From Woronichinia naegeliana WA131 (GTDB lineage Bacteria; Cyanobacteriota; Cyanobacteriia; Cyanobacteriales; Microcystaceae): a stretch of 64,000 nt of DNA. Both the position numbers and the translations under genes were made by a program. The notes beneath the pieces were generated by a model. That model was given only the letters and a program-made list of their open reading frames with translations. It was not told the origin of the DNA and searched no databases. The stretch spans positions 1,922,001 to 1,986,000 of the forward strand of contig CP073041.1 in assembly GCA_025370055.1 (NCBI GenBank). The letters are read 5' to 3'. Positions 56,825-64,000 of this stretch are shown here, piece by piece. Every line of letters begins with the position of its first letter. Position 1 is the stretch's first letter.

Positions 56825-58830
56825 ATGAAAACCCTACATCTGCAACTGAAGGAAAGCGATCGCCGCACGGTAGAGCTACGTTATCAAAGCGGTTCGGGCT
56901 ACACAAGCCAGATATTGAACCTGGCAGAAATTCAGGAATTGTTAGAAGCGGAAAGGGTGAACTATACCGAGAAAAATCCGCGCTTGGTAGAATTTGGGCA
57001 ACGGTTATTTAATTGGTTAGACGGATCGGGACGCTGGTTAAGTCGCTTAATTGACAGTCAAAGCGATCGCCTGATTGTCTTGGCCATTGATTGTAGTCAG
57101 GGGTTAGCGGTATTGCCCTGGGAAACGTTGCACGATGGGCGACAATTTTTGATTGATGGGGTAAATCCGACAATTGTGCCAGTGCGTTGGGTTGCTAAAA
57201 AGGAGAATTTACCCACTGAGAATTTACCTGAACGGCCTTTGCAGGTGTTATTTATGGCGACGGCTCCAGAAGATGTGGAACCTGTGCTGGCTTTTGAAGT
57301 GGAAGAAAGTTTGATTTTGCAGGCCACCGCAGGCATGGGTTTGGATTTACGGGTGGAAGAAAGTGGTTGTTTAACGGAATTAAAGGCTTTGTGGGGACGA
57401 TTAGGGGGAAATTTTGATGTTTTTCATCTATCGGGTCATGCGGGGATTTCTTCAGGGGAAAAGGTCGAGCCTGTTTTTATTACGGAGAGCGAAACGGGGG
57501 AATGTGTTTATGCCACTGCCCAGGATTTAGCCCAGGTTTTTCAGCCGCGTTTTCCAGTATTGATCTTTTTGTCGGGTTGTCGCACGGGTCAGGGCAAGGC
57601 CAATCAAGCTGAAACGGCGGTCAGTTCGATGGCGGAGCAGTTAATTCAGCAGGGTGCGATCGCGGTTTTGGGTTGGGGTTTACCCGTTTTTGATCGTACT
57701 GCCATTTTAGCGGCGATGGCTCTCTATCAAGGTTTGGCAGAAGGGCGGCTCTTACCAGAGGCGTTGGCTTTGACCTATACGGCTTTACGTCAGCAAAAGG
57801 TGACGGATTGGCATTTGTTGCGGTTATATGTGCGGGGGAATGGTATCGGGGCCTTAGTGGCTCCCCCTGGGGATATTGTCTATGAGCGATCGCAGCCCCA
57901 GCAATTATTTCTTGATCCCCTTACTCAACAGGTCAGGGTAGCGGCTCCCGATGAGTTTGTGGGACGACGACGCATTTTACAAGCGGGTTTACGGCAGTTA
58001 CGCAAAGATCGCGGTTTATTGCTCTATGGTCTGGGCGGTGTGGGCAAAAGTACGATCGCGGCGCGGTTATTGGAACGGTTACGCGGTTATGAGCGGTTAG
58101 TCATTCATCGCGGTTTGGATGAGGACAAGTTAATCAGTTTATTGTCCCAGTATTCCCAAACGGAGACGGGGCAAGGCATTTTGTCGGAAAAGTTACCGCT
58201 TCGCCAACGGTTAAGCAAGTTTTTAAAGTCGGGCTTAAATCAACCGAGGGAGCAGTTAATTTTTGTTTTGGATGATTTTGAGGCGAATTTGCAGGCACGG
58301 GGGGAAAGTCACGTTTTAAGCACAGAAGCGGCTCCCATTTTTGGGGATTTGTTAGAAGCGATCGCCCAATCTCCTTTAGCCCATCGGTTTTTGATTACCT
58401 GTCGTTATCAGTTTGAGTTAGAGCCGAAGTTACAGCGTTATTTTTTAGCTAAACAGGTACAGTCCTTGCGCGGGGCAGATTTAACCAAGAAGTGTCAGCG
58501 TTTGCTCTCTTTTAGTACAGATTCGACGGTAGAGGCGGATTTACGGGATCAGGCTGAAGCGATCGCGGATGGGAATCCCCGTTTATTGGAGTGGTTGGAT
58601 TTGCTGTTACAGCAGTCGGATTTGGATATGACCAGCATTCTGGCGGCGATGCGGGGTAAGGAGCAGGAATTTCTGGAGGATATTTTGGCGGAGCAGTTGT
58701 TGGCCCAACAGTCGGCGGCGTTTCGGCAATTGTTAGCTTTGGGGTTGATTTTTCGGGTTCCTGTTCCCCAGGCGGCTTTAGCGGCGGTTTGGGGTGAGGG
58801 GGAGATAACGGTGATGAGCAAGACACAGAA
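56825..58830 (+). pseudogene. CHAT-protease/STAND NTPase, 5' half (split by IS4-type element)
   Basis: About 670 residues of a CHAT-NTPase protein. The CHAT caspase-like protease domain has H210 (FHLSGHAG) and C257 (FLSGCRTGQG). The NTPase follows with P-loop YGLGGVGKSTIAARLL (about 406-420) and Walker B-like QLIFVLDDFEANLQ. A helical region then runs to ALAAVWGEGEITVMSKTQN, where the IS4-type element enters at 58831. ATG 56825 is preferred to the upstream TTG. Such proteins are conflict or signalling proteases with a sensor at the C terminus, here TPR repeats at 60289 onward. It is broken in this strain. Confidence 0.82.
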
Positions 58831-60279
58831 CATTGGTGTCAACTTAAGCCAAAATGCCTACTCACAAAAGATTAGCCTAAAAGCAGGCGGAAGTAAGAGT
58901 AGGCTGAAAAAAAGGTTAGTATATAAAAAAGTGAGCAAAAAACAAATGGCAAGACAACATCCTCGGAGAAAAGGAAACCCAGACTTACGTCGTAAGACAA
59001 ATCAGCCAGGGGTAGAAATCCCTGAAATAACAAAAGAGTTGTTTGAATTACTAGAACCCACAATGTTTACACCATTAAAATATTTACAGGGAACTCATGA
59101 GAAAATGATGAGAGATAGGGTGCTAAATTTACCAGTAATGGTGGCATTAGTGTTAAGTATAGTGTATCGTCAAATAGCGGGTATAAGTGAAGCGGTAAGA
59201 CTGTTAGAGGAAGAGGGATTGCTATGGGTAGCATCATTAAAAGTAAGCAAACAGGCAGTATCAAAAAGAATGATGAATGTGCCAGCCGAAATATTTGCAA
59301 TATTACTAAAAGGAGTGTTAGAAAAAGCAGCCGAAAAAGGGAAGAAGCTCCAAGTAGGAGAAAAATGGGAAAAAATAAGAGAAAAGTTTAGTGCAGTGTG
59401 GATAGCAGATGGCTAAACGCTAGAGCAGATAAGGAAAAATATGAAAATAAGTAAAGAAGAAAAGAGTAAATTGGGGGGTAAAATAATGATGGTAGTGGAA
59501 GCCTTTACCCAAAGACCCGTTACTTTATGGTACACAGAAAATGATAAATCAAATGATAAAATATGGTGTGAAGAATTGGCAGCTAAATTACCAGAAAATG
59601 GTTTAATTCTCGTAGATATGGGATTTTTTAGCTTTGTGTGGTTTGATTTGTTAACAGAAGCTAAAAAGTTTTTTCTAACCAGATTTAGAGCGGGTACATC
59701 TTACAAAACCAAACAAGTATTGTCTCAAGGTAGTCATTACAGAGATGAGATTATCATTATGGGAAATTACCGTTCTAATCCTTGCAAGCATCCGGTGAGA
59801 TTAGTCTCAGTATTATGGGGAACAATCTGGTATCAGTATTTAACAAATGTGTTGTCTCCCGAACAACTGTCCGCCGAAGAGGTCTGTGATTTATATCGAA
59901 GACGATGGACAATCGAAGAAGCCTTTTTATTAACGAAAAGACTTTTAGGACTAGCCTATTTATGGGTAGGGAATAAGAATGGTGTCCAAATCCAGATTAT
60001 TTGCACTTTGATTTTCTATACGGTCTTAAATCAATTGGTAGGGGAAGTGGCGATTGCTCTAAATCAACCGAAAGAAAAAATCTCAGTAGAGATGGTGTTT
60101 CGGAGTCTATACTATGTAGCGAAGGCTATTGCTAGAGGAGAAAAGCCTGATACAGTAACCTATCTGGCTGAACGTGCTAAGTTATTTGGTTTGGTCAAAG
60201 CTGAGAGAAAGCGACATCGAGAAAAGGCCGCTCTCAATCAACAAATTTGGGAACCCATTCCTTTAAGTTGACACGGATG
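58831..60279 (+). mobile_element. IS4-type element with 9-bp target duplication
   Basis: A 1449-bp element whose ends share GTGTCAACTTAA (about 58836 and, reversed, about 60263-60274). It is flanked by perfect GACACAGAA at 58822-58830 and 60280-60288. It is inserted in the CHAT-NTPase-TPR gene. Its length and the duplication are both multiples of three, so the upstream gene reads straight into the element. Confidence 0.85.
58946..60271 (+). pseudogene. IS4-type transposase with a single nonsense codon
   Basis: From ATG 58946 (MARQHPRRKGNPDLRRKTNQ) the frame runs to a TAA at 59414-59416 directly after VWIADG. It then continues open as TLEQIRKNMKISKEEKSKLG to the stop at 60271. The family has Ser at this place (ADGSTLE), so a TCA-to-TAA change is the simplest cause. 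The other catalytic parts are intact: LVDMGFFSFVWFDLL (second Asp) and LYRRRWTIEEAFLLTKRLLG (Glu). It is inactive unless the stop is read through. Confidence 0.82.
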
Positions 60280-60288
60280 GACACAGAA

Positions 60289-61794
60289 TCCCCCCACCTA
60301 CGGCTTCCCCCCTTTGAAAGGGGGGCTAGGGGGGATAACGAGGATTTGGGGGATCAAGATGATCAGCAAAGGAAGTTAGAAGTGCTTGAGGAGACGGGTT
60401 CCCCTTATTCACAGTTTCCTACCCTGGAAAGGGGGGCTGATGAATTGGAGCGTTGTTTGGAGCGGGGTCGGGCGTTGGGGTTAATTGAGGTGTTTGAGCG
60501 ACCCAATGTTTTACCGACTTATCGAGTACCGCGTTTATTGGCGGGATTGGTGGTTTTGCCTGGGGATGGGGAAGTTTTGGCCAAGGTGGGGGCTGAGGTT
60601 TTGCATCGTCTCTGGTGGGAATCGGATTATCAATACAGCGAAGAACAAGCCTTGGAAATTCATCGTTTGGCATTGGTAGGAAAAGCGGGAGAAATTGCCG
60701 TTAAAATTGCTGCTCAAATTACAGATAACTGGAACAATAAAAGTCGTTTTTGGGATGCCGTAAAAATTTGTCTGGAAACCCTAGAAATTGTCAACGATCA
60801 TCAAATTTTTCATCAATTGGCAAAAGCTCAACAGCAATTAGGAGAAGTACAAGAAGCAACTTTTTACTATCAGCAAGCTCTCGCCACTTGTCCCGTTGAA
60901 GATGAACAAGAAAAATCCGTTATTATCCACAACTTAGCCACACTTTACGCGAATCAGGGAGAAATTGACCAGGCGATCACCCTTTATCAACAGTCTTTAG
61001 AACTCAAAGAAAAAATAGGGGATGTGCAAGGCAAAGCCGCTACTCTGCACCAATTAGCCATACTTTATGCGAATCAGGGAGAAATTGACCAGGCGATCGC
61101 CCTTTATCAACAGTCCTTAGAAATCAAAGAAAAAATGGGGGATATGCAAGGCAAAGCCGCTACTCTGCACCAATTAGCCATACTTTACGCGAATCAGGGA
61201 GAAATTGACCAGGCGATCGCCCTTTTTCAACAGTCCTTAGAAATTACTGAAAAAATAGGGGATGTGCAAATCAAAGCCGCTACTCTGCACTGTTTAGCCA
61301 GTATTTACGCGAATCAGGGAGAAATTGACCAGGCGATTGCCCTTTTTCAACAGTCTTTAGAACTCGATGAAAAAATTGGGAATGTGCGAGGCAAAGCCGC
61401 TACTCTGCACGAAATAGCCCGAATTTACGCGAATCAGGGAGAAATTGACCAGGCGATCGCCCTTTATCAACAGTCCATTGAAATCACTGAAAAAATTAGG
61501 GATGTGAAAACAAAAGCCTCTACTCTGCACCAATTAGCCATACTTTACGAGAATCAGGGAGAAATTGACCAGGCGATCGTCCTTTATCAACAGTCCATTG
61601 AAATCAAAGAAAAAATAGGGAATGTGCAAGGCAAAGCCGCTACTCTAGCCATGATGGGTCAATTATTGGTTGATGAAAAAGGGGATTATCAACAAGGTTT
61701 AGCCTACCTAGAACAATCCCTCGCCATTTTGCAACGATTACGTTCTCCTGATGCCGCTACCGTTCAAAGGATAATTGCACAGATTCGAGGGTAG
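60289..61794 (+). pseudogene. TPR half of the CHAT-NTPase gene, 3' of the IS4-type element
   Basis: About 500 residues. A linker helix region (RCLERGRALGLIEVFERPNV, then LPTYRVPRLLAGLVV) precedes TPR units. Six consecutive units are near-identical 40-residue repeats (LYANQGEIDQAIALYQQSLE). The end is YLEQSLAILQRLRSPDAATV...IIAQIRG. After removing the IS, this half is still one frame off from the 5' half. A second lesion must lie in the homopolymer-rich palindrome at 60300-60340 (CCCCCCTTTGAAAGGGGGG). The ATG at 60247 is inside the IS and is not a genuine start. Confidence 0.75.
60921..61660 (+). repeat. 120-bp tandem repeats encoding TPR units
   Basis: Six units in exact 120-bp register; the block GAATCAGGGAGAAATTGACC recurs at about 60951, 61071, 61191, 61311, 61431 and 61551. 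Units differ by only a few bases, so the array expanded recently and is prone to slippage. Confidence 0.9.
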
Positions 61795-61868
61795 GGAGAC
61801 GGGGAGACGGGGAGACTGGGAGACTGGGGGACTGGGAGACGTGGGGGATGGGGAGGATGGGGTTAGGG
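61788..61868 (+). repeat. G-rich direct repeats with quadruplex potential
   Basis: Nine or more runs of three to five G separated by short AGAC or ACT spacers (pattern GGGGAGAC/GGGAGACT). It starts just before the TPR stop codon and ends at the palindrome GGTTCAAGGCTTGAACC. Shorter versions precede hicBA at 24446 and the toxin fragment at 63868. Confidence 0.8.
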
Positions 61869-61953
61869 GTTCAAGGCTTGAACCCAAAAACTTGAAAGCA
61901 TTCTGGGAGATTTTTTCGCTAAAATCAAATGTACATATCGGTCAATCGTTACC

Positions 61954-62181
61954 ATGAAACAACTCAAACAACTAACTTGTATTATTGAGCGCGAAGGCGA
62001 TGATTTTGTCTCACTTTGTCCTCAAATGAATATTGCCAGTCAAGGTCATTCTGTAGAAGAAGCCAGAAACAATTTAATCGAGGCGATCGAACTTTTTTTT
62101 GAAACTGCTAGTCCCAATGAAATTTTAGCCAGAGCCTACTCAGAAATTTATGTAACACAAATTGAGGTATCAGTTGGGTAA
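61954..62181 (+). CDS. hicB: HicB-like antitoxin, second copy
   Basis: 75 residues, almost identical to 24611-24838 (differences: LFFETAS for LFLETAS, ILARAYS for ISARAYS, VSVG for VAVG). Similarity extends about 40 bp upstream (GGGAGATTTTTTCGCTAAAA), so regulatory sequence was duplicated too. It overlaps hicA by 8 bp. Confidence 0.87.
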   Translation: MKQLKQLTCIIEREGDDFVSLCPQMNIASQGHSVEEARNNLIEAIELFFETASPNEILARAYSEIYVTQIEVSVG

Positions 62182-62392
62182 ATTAAGAGTATTATCCGCT
62201 AAACAAGTCTGCCAAATTTTAACTGAACAGGGTTTCATACAAGTCAGACAAAGAGGCAGCCATATCATTATGCAGAAAAAAATTGATGATTCTACGCTTA
62301 CTATTCCAGTGCCTAATTACTCAGAAATCAAAATCGGTACACTGCAATCTATTATCAGACAATCCAATTTACCTCGCTCTTTATTTGAGTAA
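62174..62392 (+). CDS. hicA: HicA-like toxin, second copy
   Basis: 72 residues from the TTG at 62174, matching 24831-25049 apart from DDS for NDS-type changes, YSEI for YPEI and LPRSLFE for LSRSLFK. The catalytic GSHI is present. An earlier TTG at 62162 is rejected because the first copy has a stop there. Two near-identical pairs in one genome would be expected to cross-neutralise. Confidence 0.87.
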   Translation: MGKLRVLSAKQVCQILTEQGFIQVRQRGSHIIMQKKIDDSTLTIPVPNYSEIKIGTLQSIIRQSNLPRSLFE

Positions 62393-62467
62393 TCGTAGGA
62401 ATCCAAAGATTGCACCTAAAAAAATGGTTTGTCGATTCCCGACTTTGCCGCTTAAGAGGCAACAAGA

Positions 62468-62716
62468 ATGAACAAGTTTTATAACGTACAATCTATTGAA
62501 TTCAATCAAGAATGGATGACCCTAACTCTTGATATTGCCACCTATCAAATCCCAATTAAACAAATATCTAAACGTCTTTATACCGCCACCGATGCAGAAA
62601 GAAACTTTTATAAAATCTCTCCCTCTGGTTATGGAATCCATTGGCCAGCCATTGATGAGGATTTAAGTATTAAAGGTTTAATTAACCTTGCACTCCAAAA
62701 TCAAGAAGTTGCTTAA
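62468..62716 (+). CDS. DUF2442-family protein
   Basis: 82 residues with the DUF2442 pattern: SIEFNQEWMTLTLDIATYQI, PIKQISKRLYTATDAERNFY and the end GYGIHWPAIDEDLSIKGLI. DUF2442 proteins are often found with DUF4160 partners as toxin-antitoxin-like pairs. No such partner is next to it here; hicA ends 75 bp upstream. Confidence 0.8.
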   Translation: MNKFYNVQSIEFNQEWMTLTLDIATYQIPIKQISKRLYTATDAERNFYKISPSGYGIHWPAIDEDLSIKGLINLALQNQEVA

Positions 62717-62830
62717 AGTTTGGCGATCGCTCTTGCTCAACATGATAAAGTAGGGACGTAAGGTGTTCAGTGAGTTTATCGAACTGCTTGCACCCAAAGG
62801 CTTGAACTCATTTATTGATGTCGTAATATT

Positions 62831-62908
62831 AGACTTTTTGCAAATTCAAGAAAGTCCCCCTTTTTAAGGGGGATTTAGGGGGATCAAATTCTATTGTGCA
62901 AGAAGTCT
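62831..62908. mobile_element. 78-bp palindromic element
   Basis: Ends AGACTTTTTGCA and the complement of AGACTTCTTGCA, with an inner palindrome CCCCCTTTTTAAGGGGG. ATT lies on both sides. It looks like a very short MITE of the kind common in cyanobacteria. The inner G/C palindrome resembles the one at 60300-60340 in the broken TPR gene. Confidence 0.5.
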
Positions 62909-62924
62909 ATTGGAAGGCGATCGC

Positions 62925-63335
62925 TTAATCTCCAAGATAGGAATCTTTAAAAGCCTCTTTTATAGCCTTATGAAGCTCTCTATCAGGAGGCTGTTTTTCG
63001 TATTCTTTGTGTGTGTAAATCCAAACAAGATTGATGATCTTTGTCTCATTATCAACAAGATATATTAGGCGACCAAGCCGCGCCGCTCCCGACAAACTAG
63101 GAAGTCTTGCCCATTTTTGTTTTCTAAGTTGACACTTATCAATTGGTTCGCCACAAGGAAAACCTAACGTCCCGCCAACTTCTGGATTCTGAACAACTTC
63201 CTTCTTGAATTCATCTAAAAGATCAAGAAAAGCGCGATGTCCTTTTTTATCTCGCTTATAGTGAGTCTTGAGTAACTGTTCAAGACTTGAATTAAATTTG
63301 TTTGACAGAAACAGCTTGTATTGAACTGAGTCCAA
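62925..63335 (-). CDS. RelE-like toxin candidate
   Basis: 136 residues, unrecognised as a named family but with a plan like RelE/HigB-type toxins. The N-terminal helices (FNSSLEQLLKTHYKRDKKGH) are followed by a beta sheet (KCQLRKQKWARLPSLSGAAR, LGRLIYLVDNETKIINLVWI) and a closing YTHKEYEKQPPDRELHKAIK. It begins with TTG immediately after the stop of the upstream gene (TAATTG), so the two are translationally coupled. A toxin role is inferred from this arrangement. Confidence 0.6.
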   Translation of the reverse strand: MDSVQYKLFLSNKFNSSLEQLLKTHYKRDKKGHRAFLDLLDEFKKEVVQNPEVGGTLGFPCGEPIDKCQLRKQKWARLPSLSGAARLGRLIYLVDNETKIINLVWIYTHKEYEKQPPDRELHKAIKEAFKDSYLGD

Positions 63336-63767
63336 TTAGTCCCCCATTTCTTGGCATTCAACATAAGCAGAGGTAGCCGATTGAAGAACATCTTCTTGAA
63401 ATTGAGGATTATCATTTTCAACCTTATCCAAAATTTCATCAACTAATATATCTAATGCTTCCACGCATTCAACAATCTGTTTTTGTCGGCCTTGAATAAT
63501 AATTAGTAGAGAGTACCAAATCGCCTCAAATTTAGACAGCAAAGTGGGCCTAGATGTCTCGGTATCCAGCACAGAATAGGCAAACTCAATTAACTTCTCT
63601 TTGTGATCAGATGGCAGAGTATCCCACTGAGTGTTAACCAGGTTTGTTAGTTTTTTTATCAAAGCAAGGATGTCGCTTGTAGGCGAATGAGCCTTCTTTA
63701 GTTGCTTTATCTCGTTTAACTTTTGCTCATTAAACCAGCCATTAAGCGAAATGGAAGCAGTCGTCAT
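63336..63767 (-). CDS. Hypothetical helical protein, probable partner of the RelE-like gene
   Basis: 143 residues (MTTASISLNGWFNEQKLNEI and on), predicted mostly helical, acidic near the C terminus (LDILVDEILDKVENDNPQFQ). I cannot assign a family. It is directly upstream of, and abutting, the RelE-like gene on the same strand, which is the usual antitoxin position. It could equally be a regulator with another role. Confidence 0.6.
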   Translation of the reverse strand: MTTASISLNGWFNEQKLNEIKQLKKAHSPTSDILALIKKLTNLVNTQWDTLPSDHKEKLIEFAYSVLDTETSRPTLLSKFEAIWYSLLIIIQGRQKQIVECVEALDILVDEILDKVENDNPQFQEDVLQSATSAYVECQEMGD

Positions 63768-63906
63768 AGCAAATGCCCCAGTAATAAATTGATATTCTTA
63801 GCTGATTGTAGCTGATCTTTGGACAGAGAAAGCTTTCTATAAGAACATTTAATGAATATCCGACTTAGGGAGACTGGGGTAGGGGTTCAAGGCTTGAACC
63901 AAAATA

Positions 63907-64000
63907 ACAGTATTAGAATGGTTAGCCGATAATCATCTTGAAGGTAAACTGCTTCAACTCAGAACCCGTTATAATGATGAAAACTATATCATCAGCGATC
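63907..64000 (+). pseudogene. Papain-fold toxin-type fragment at the window edge
   Basis: Reads VLEWLADNHLEGKLLQLRTR and on to ENYIISD, matching residues about 38-70 of the gene at 25138. It is entered from intergenic sequence containing GGTTCAAGGCTTGAACC, so the N-terminal part with the catalytic Cys is missing. It continues past the window. Confidence 0.6.

Noticed and set aside
62162-62173. Upstream TTG start for the second hicA
   Set aside because: The matching position in the first copy is followed by a TAG, so the conserved start is the TTG at 62174.

Overview
The window is chromosomal DNA of a cyanobacterium, most likely a unicellular or colonial chroococcalean type. The HIP1 octamer GCGATCGC occurs throughout, and the core genes are cyanobacterial: a group 2 sigma factor of the SigC type, an R3H/AAA protein of the Ycf45 family, a DUF1825 protein, Ffh, ClpP, LipA and Upp. 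I saw no rRNA, tRNA, CRISPR array or replication origin.

Layout. 0.1-6.5 kb: a large hybrid histidine kinase and an outer-membrane-like coiled-coil protein. 6.6-11.6 kb: an orphaned Phd/YefM antitoxin with a truncated YoeB toxin, a 908-residue protein joining a RecB/RNase H-like nuclease to an IS66 transposase, a WecG-type glycosyltransferase, and two gene remnants. 11.8-14.1 kb: ffh and clpP. 14.1-25.9 kb: an IS graveyard in which an IS1 element and ISKra4 copies cut a HIP1 repeat array and a Calx-beta/RTX surface-protein gene, followed by IS5- and IS630-type remnants, a HicBA pair and a broken papain-fold toxin module. 26-31.5 kb: carbamoyltransferase, upp, a sigma factor and lipA. 32-38.5 kb: two tandem LVIVD/RTX surface proteins, each followed by a HIP1 array. 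38.9-44.2 kb: a fourth ISKra4 copy, an adhesin N-terminal fragment cut by an ISL3 element, an IS1 relic holding a MITE, and a WD40 gene split by another MITE. 44.3-54.7 kb: a DUF104/VapC pair, a Ycf45-like gene, recJ, a DUF433/DUF5615 pair, a lipid-kinase operon, a DUF1825 gene and lhgO. 54.7-56.7 kb: an IS200/IS605 element with intact TnpA and TnpB inserted in a glucokinase-like fragment, then a 127-bp MITE. 56.8-61.8 kb: a CHAT-NTPase-TPR gene split by an IS4-type element. 61.9-64 kb: a second HicBA pair and further toxin-antitoxin-like genes.

The main story is recent mobile-DNA activity that can be read to the base. All four ISKra4 copies keep their own 8-bp target duplications and one is nested in another. 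IS1, IS4-type and several MITE insertions also have clean duplications, so interrupted genes can be rebuilt by hand. Surface proteins and toxin or conflict-type genes are the main casualties, while housekeeping genes between them are intact. The most unusual intact gene is the nuclease-IS66 fusion. The most unusual non-coding structure is the HIP1-plus-T-run tandem array found downstream of each complete or 3'-complete RTX gene.
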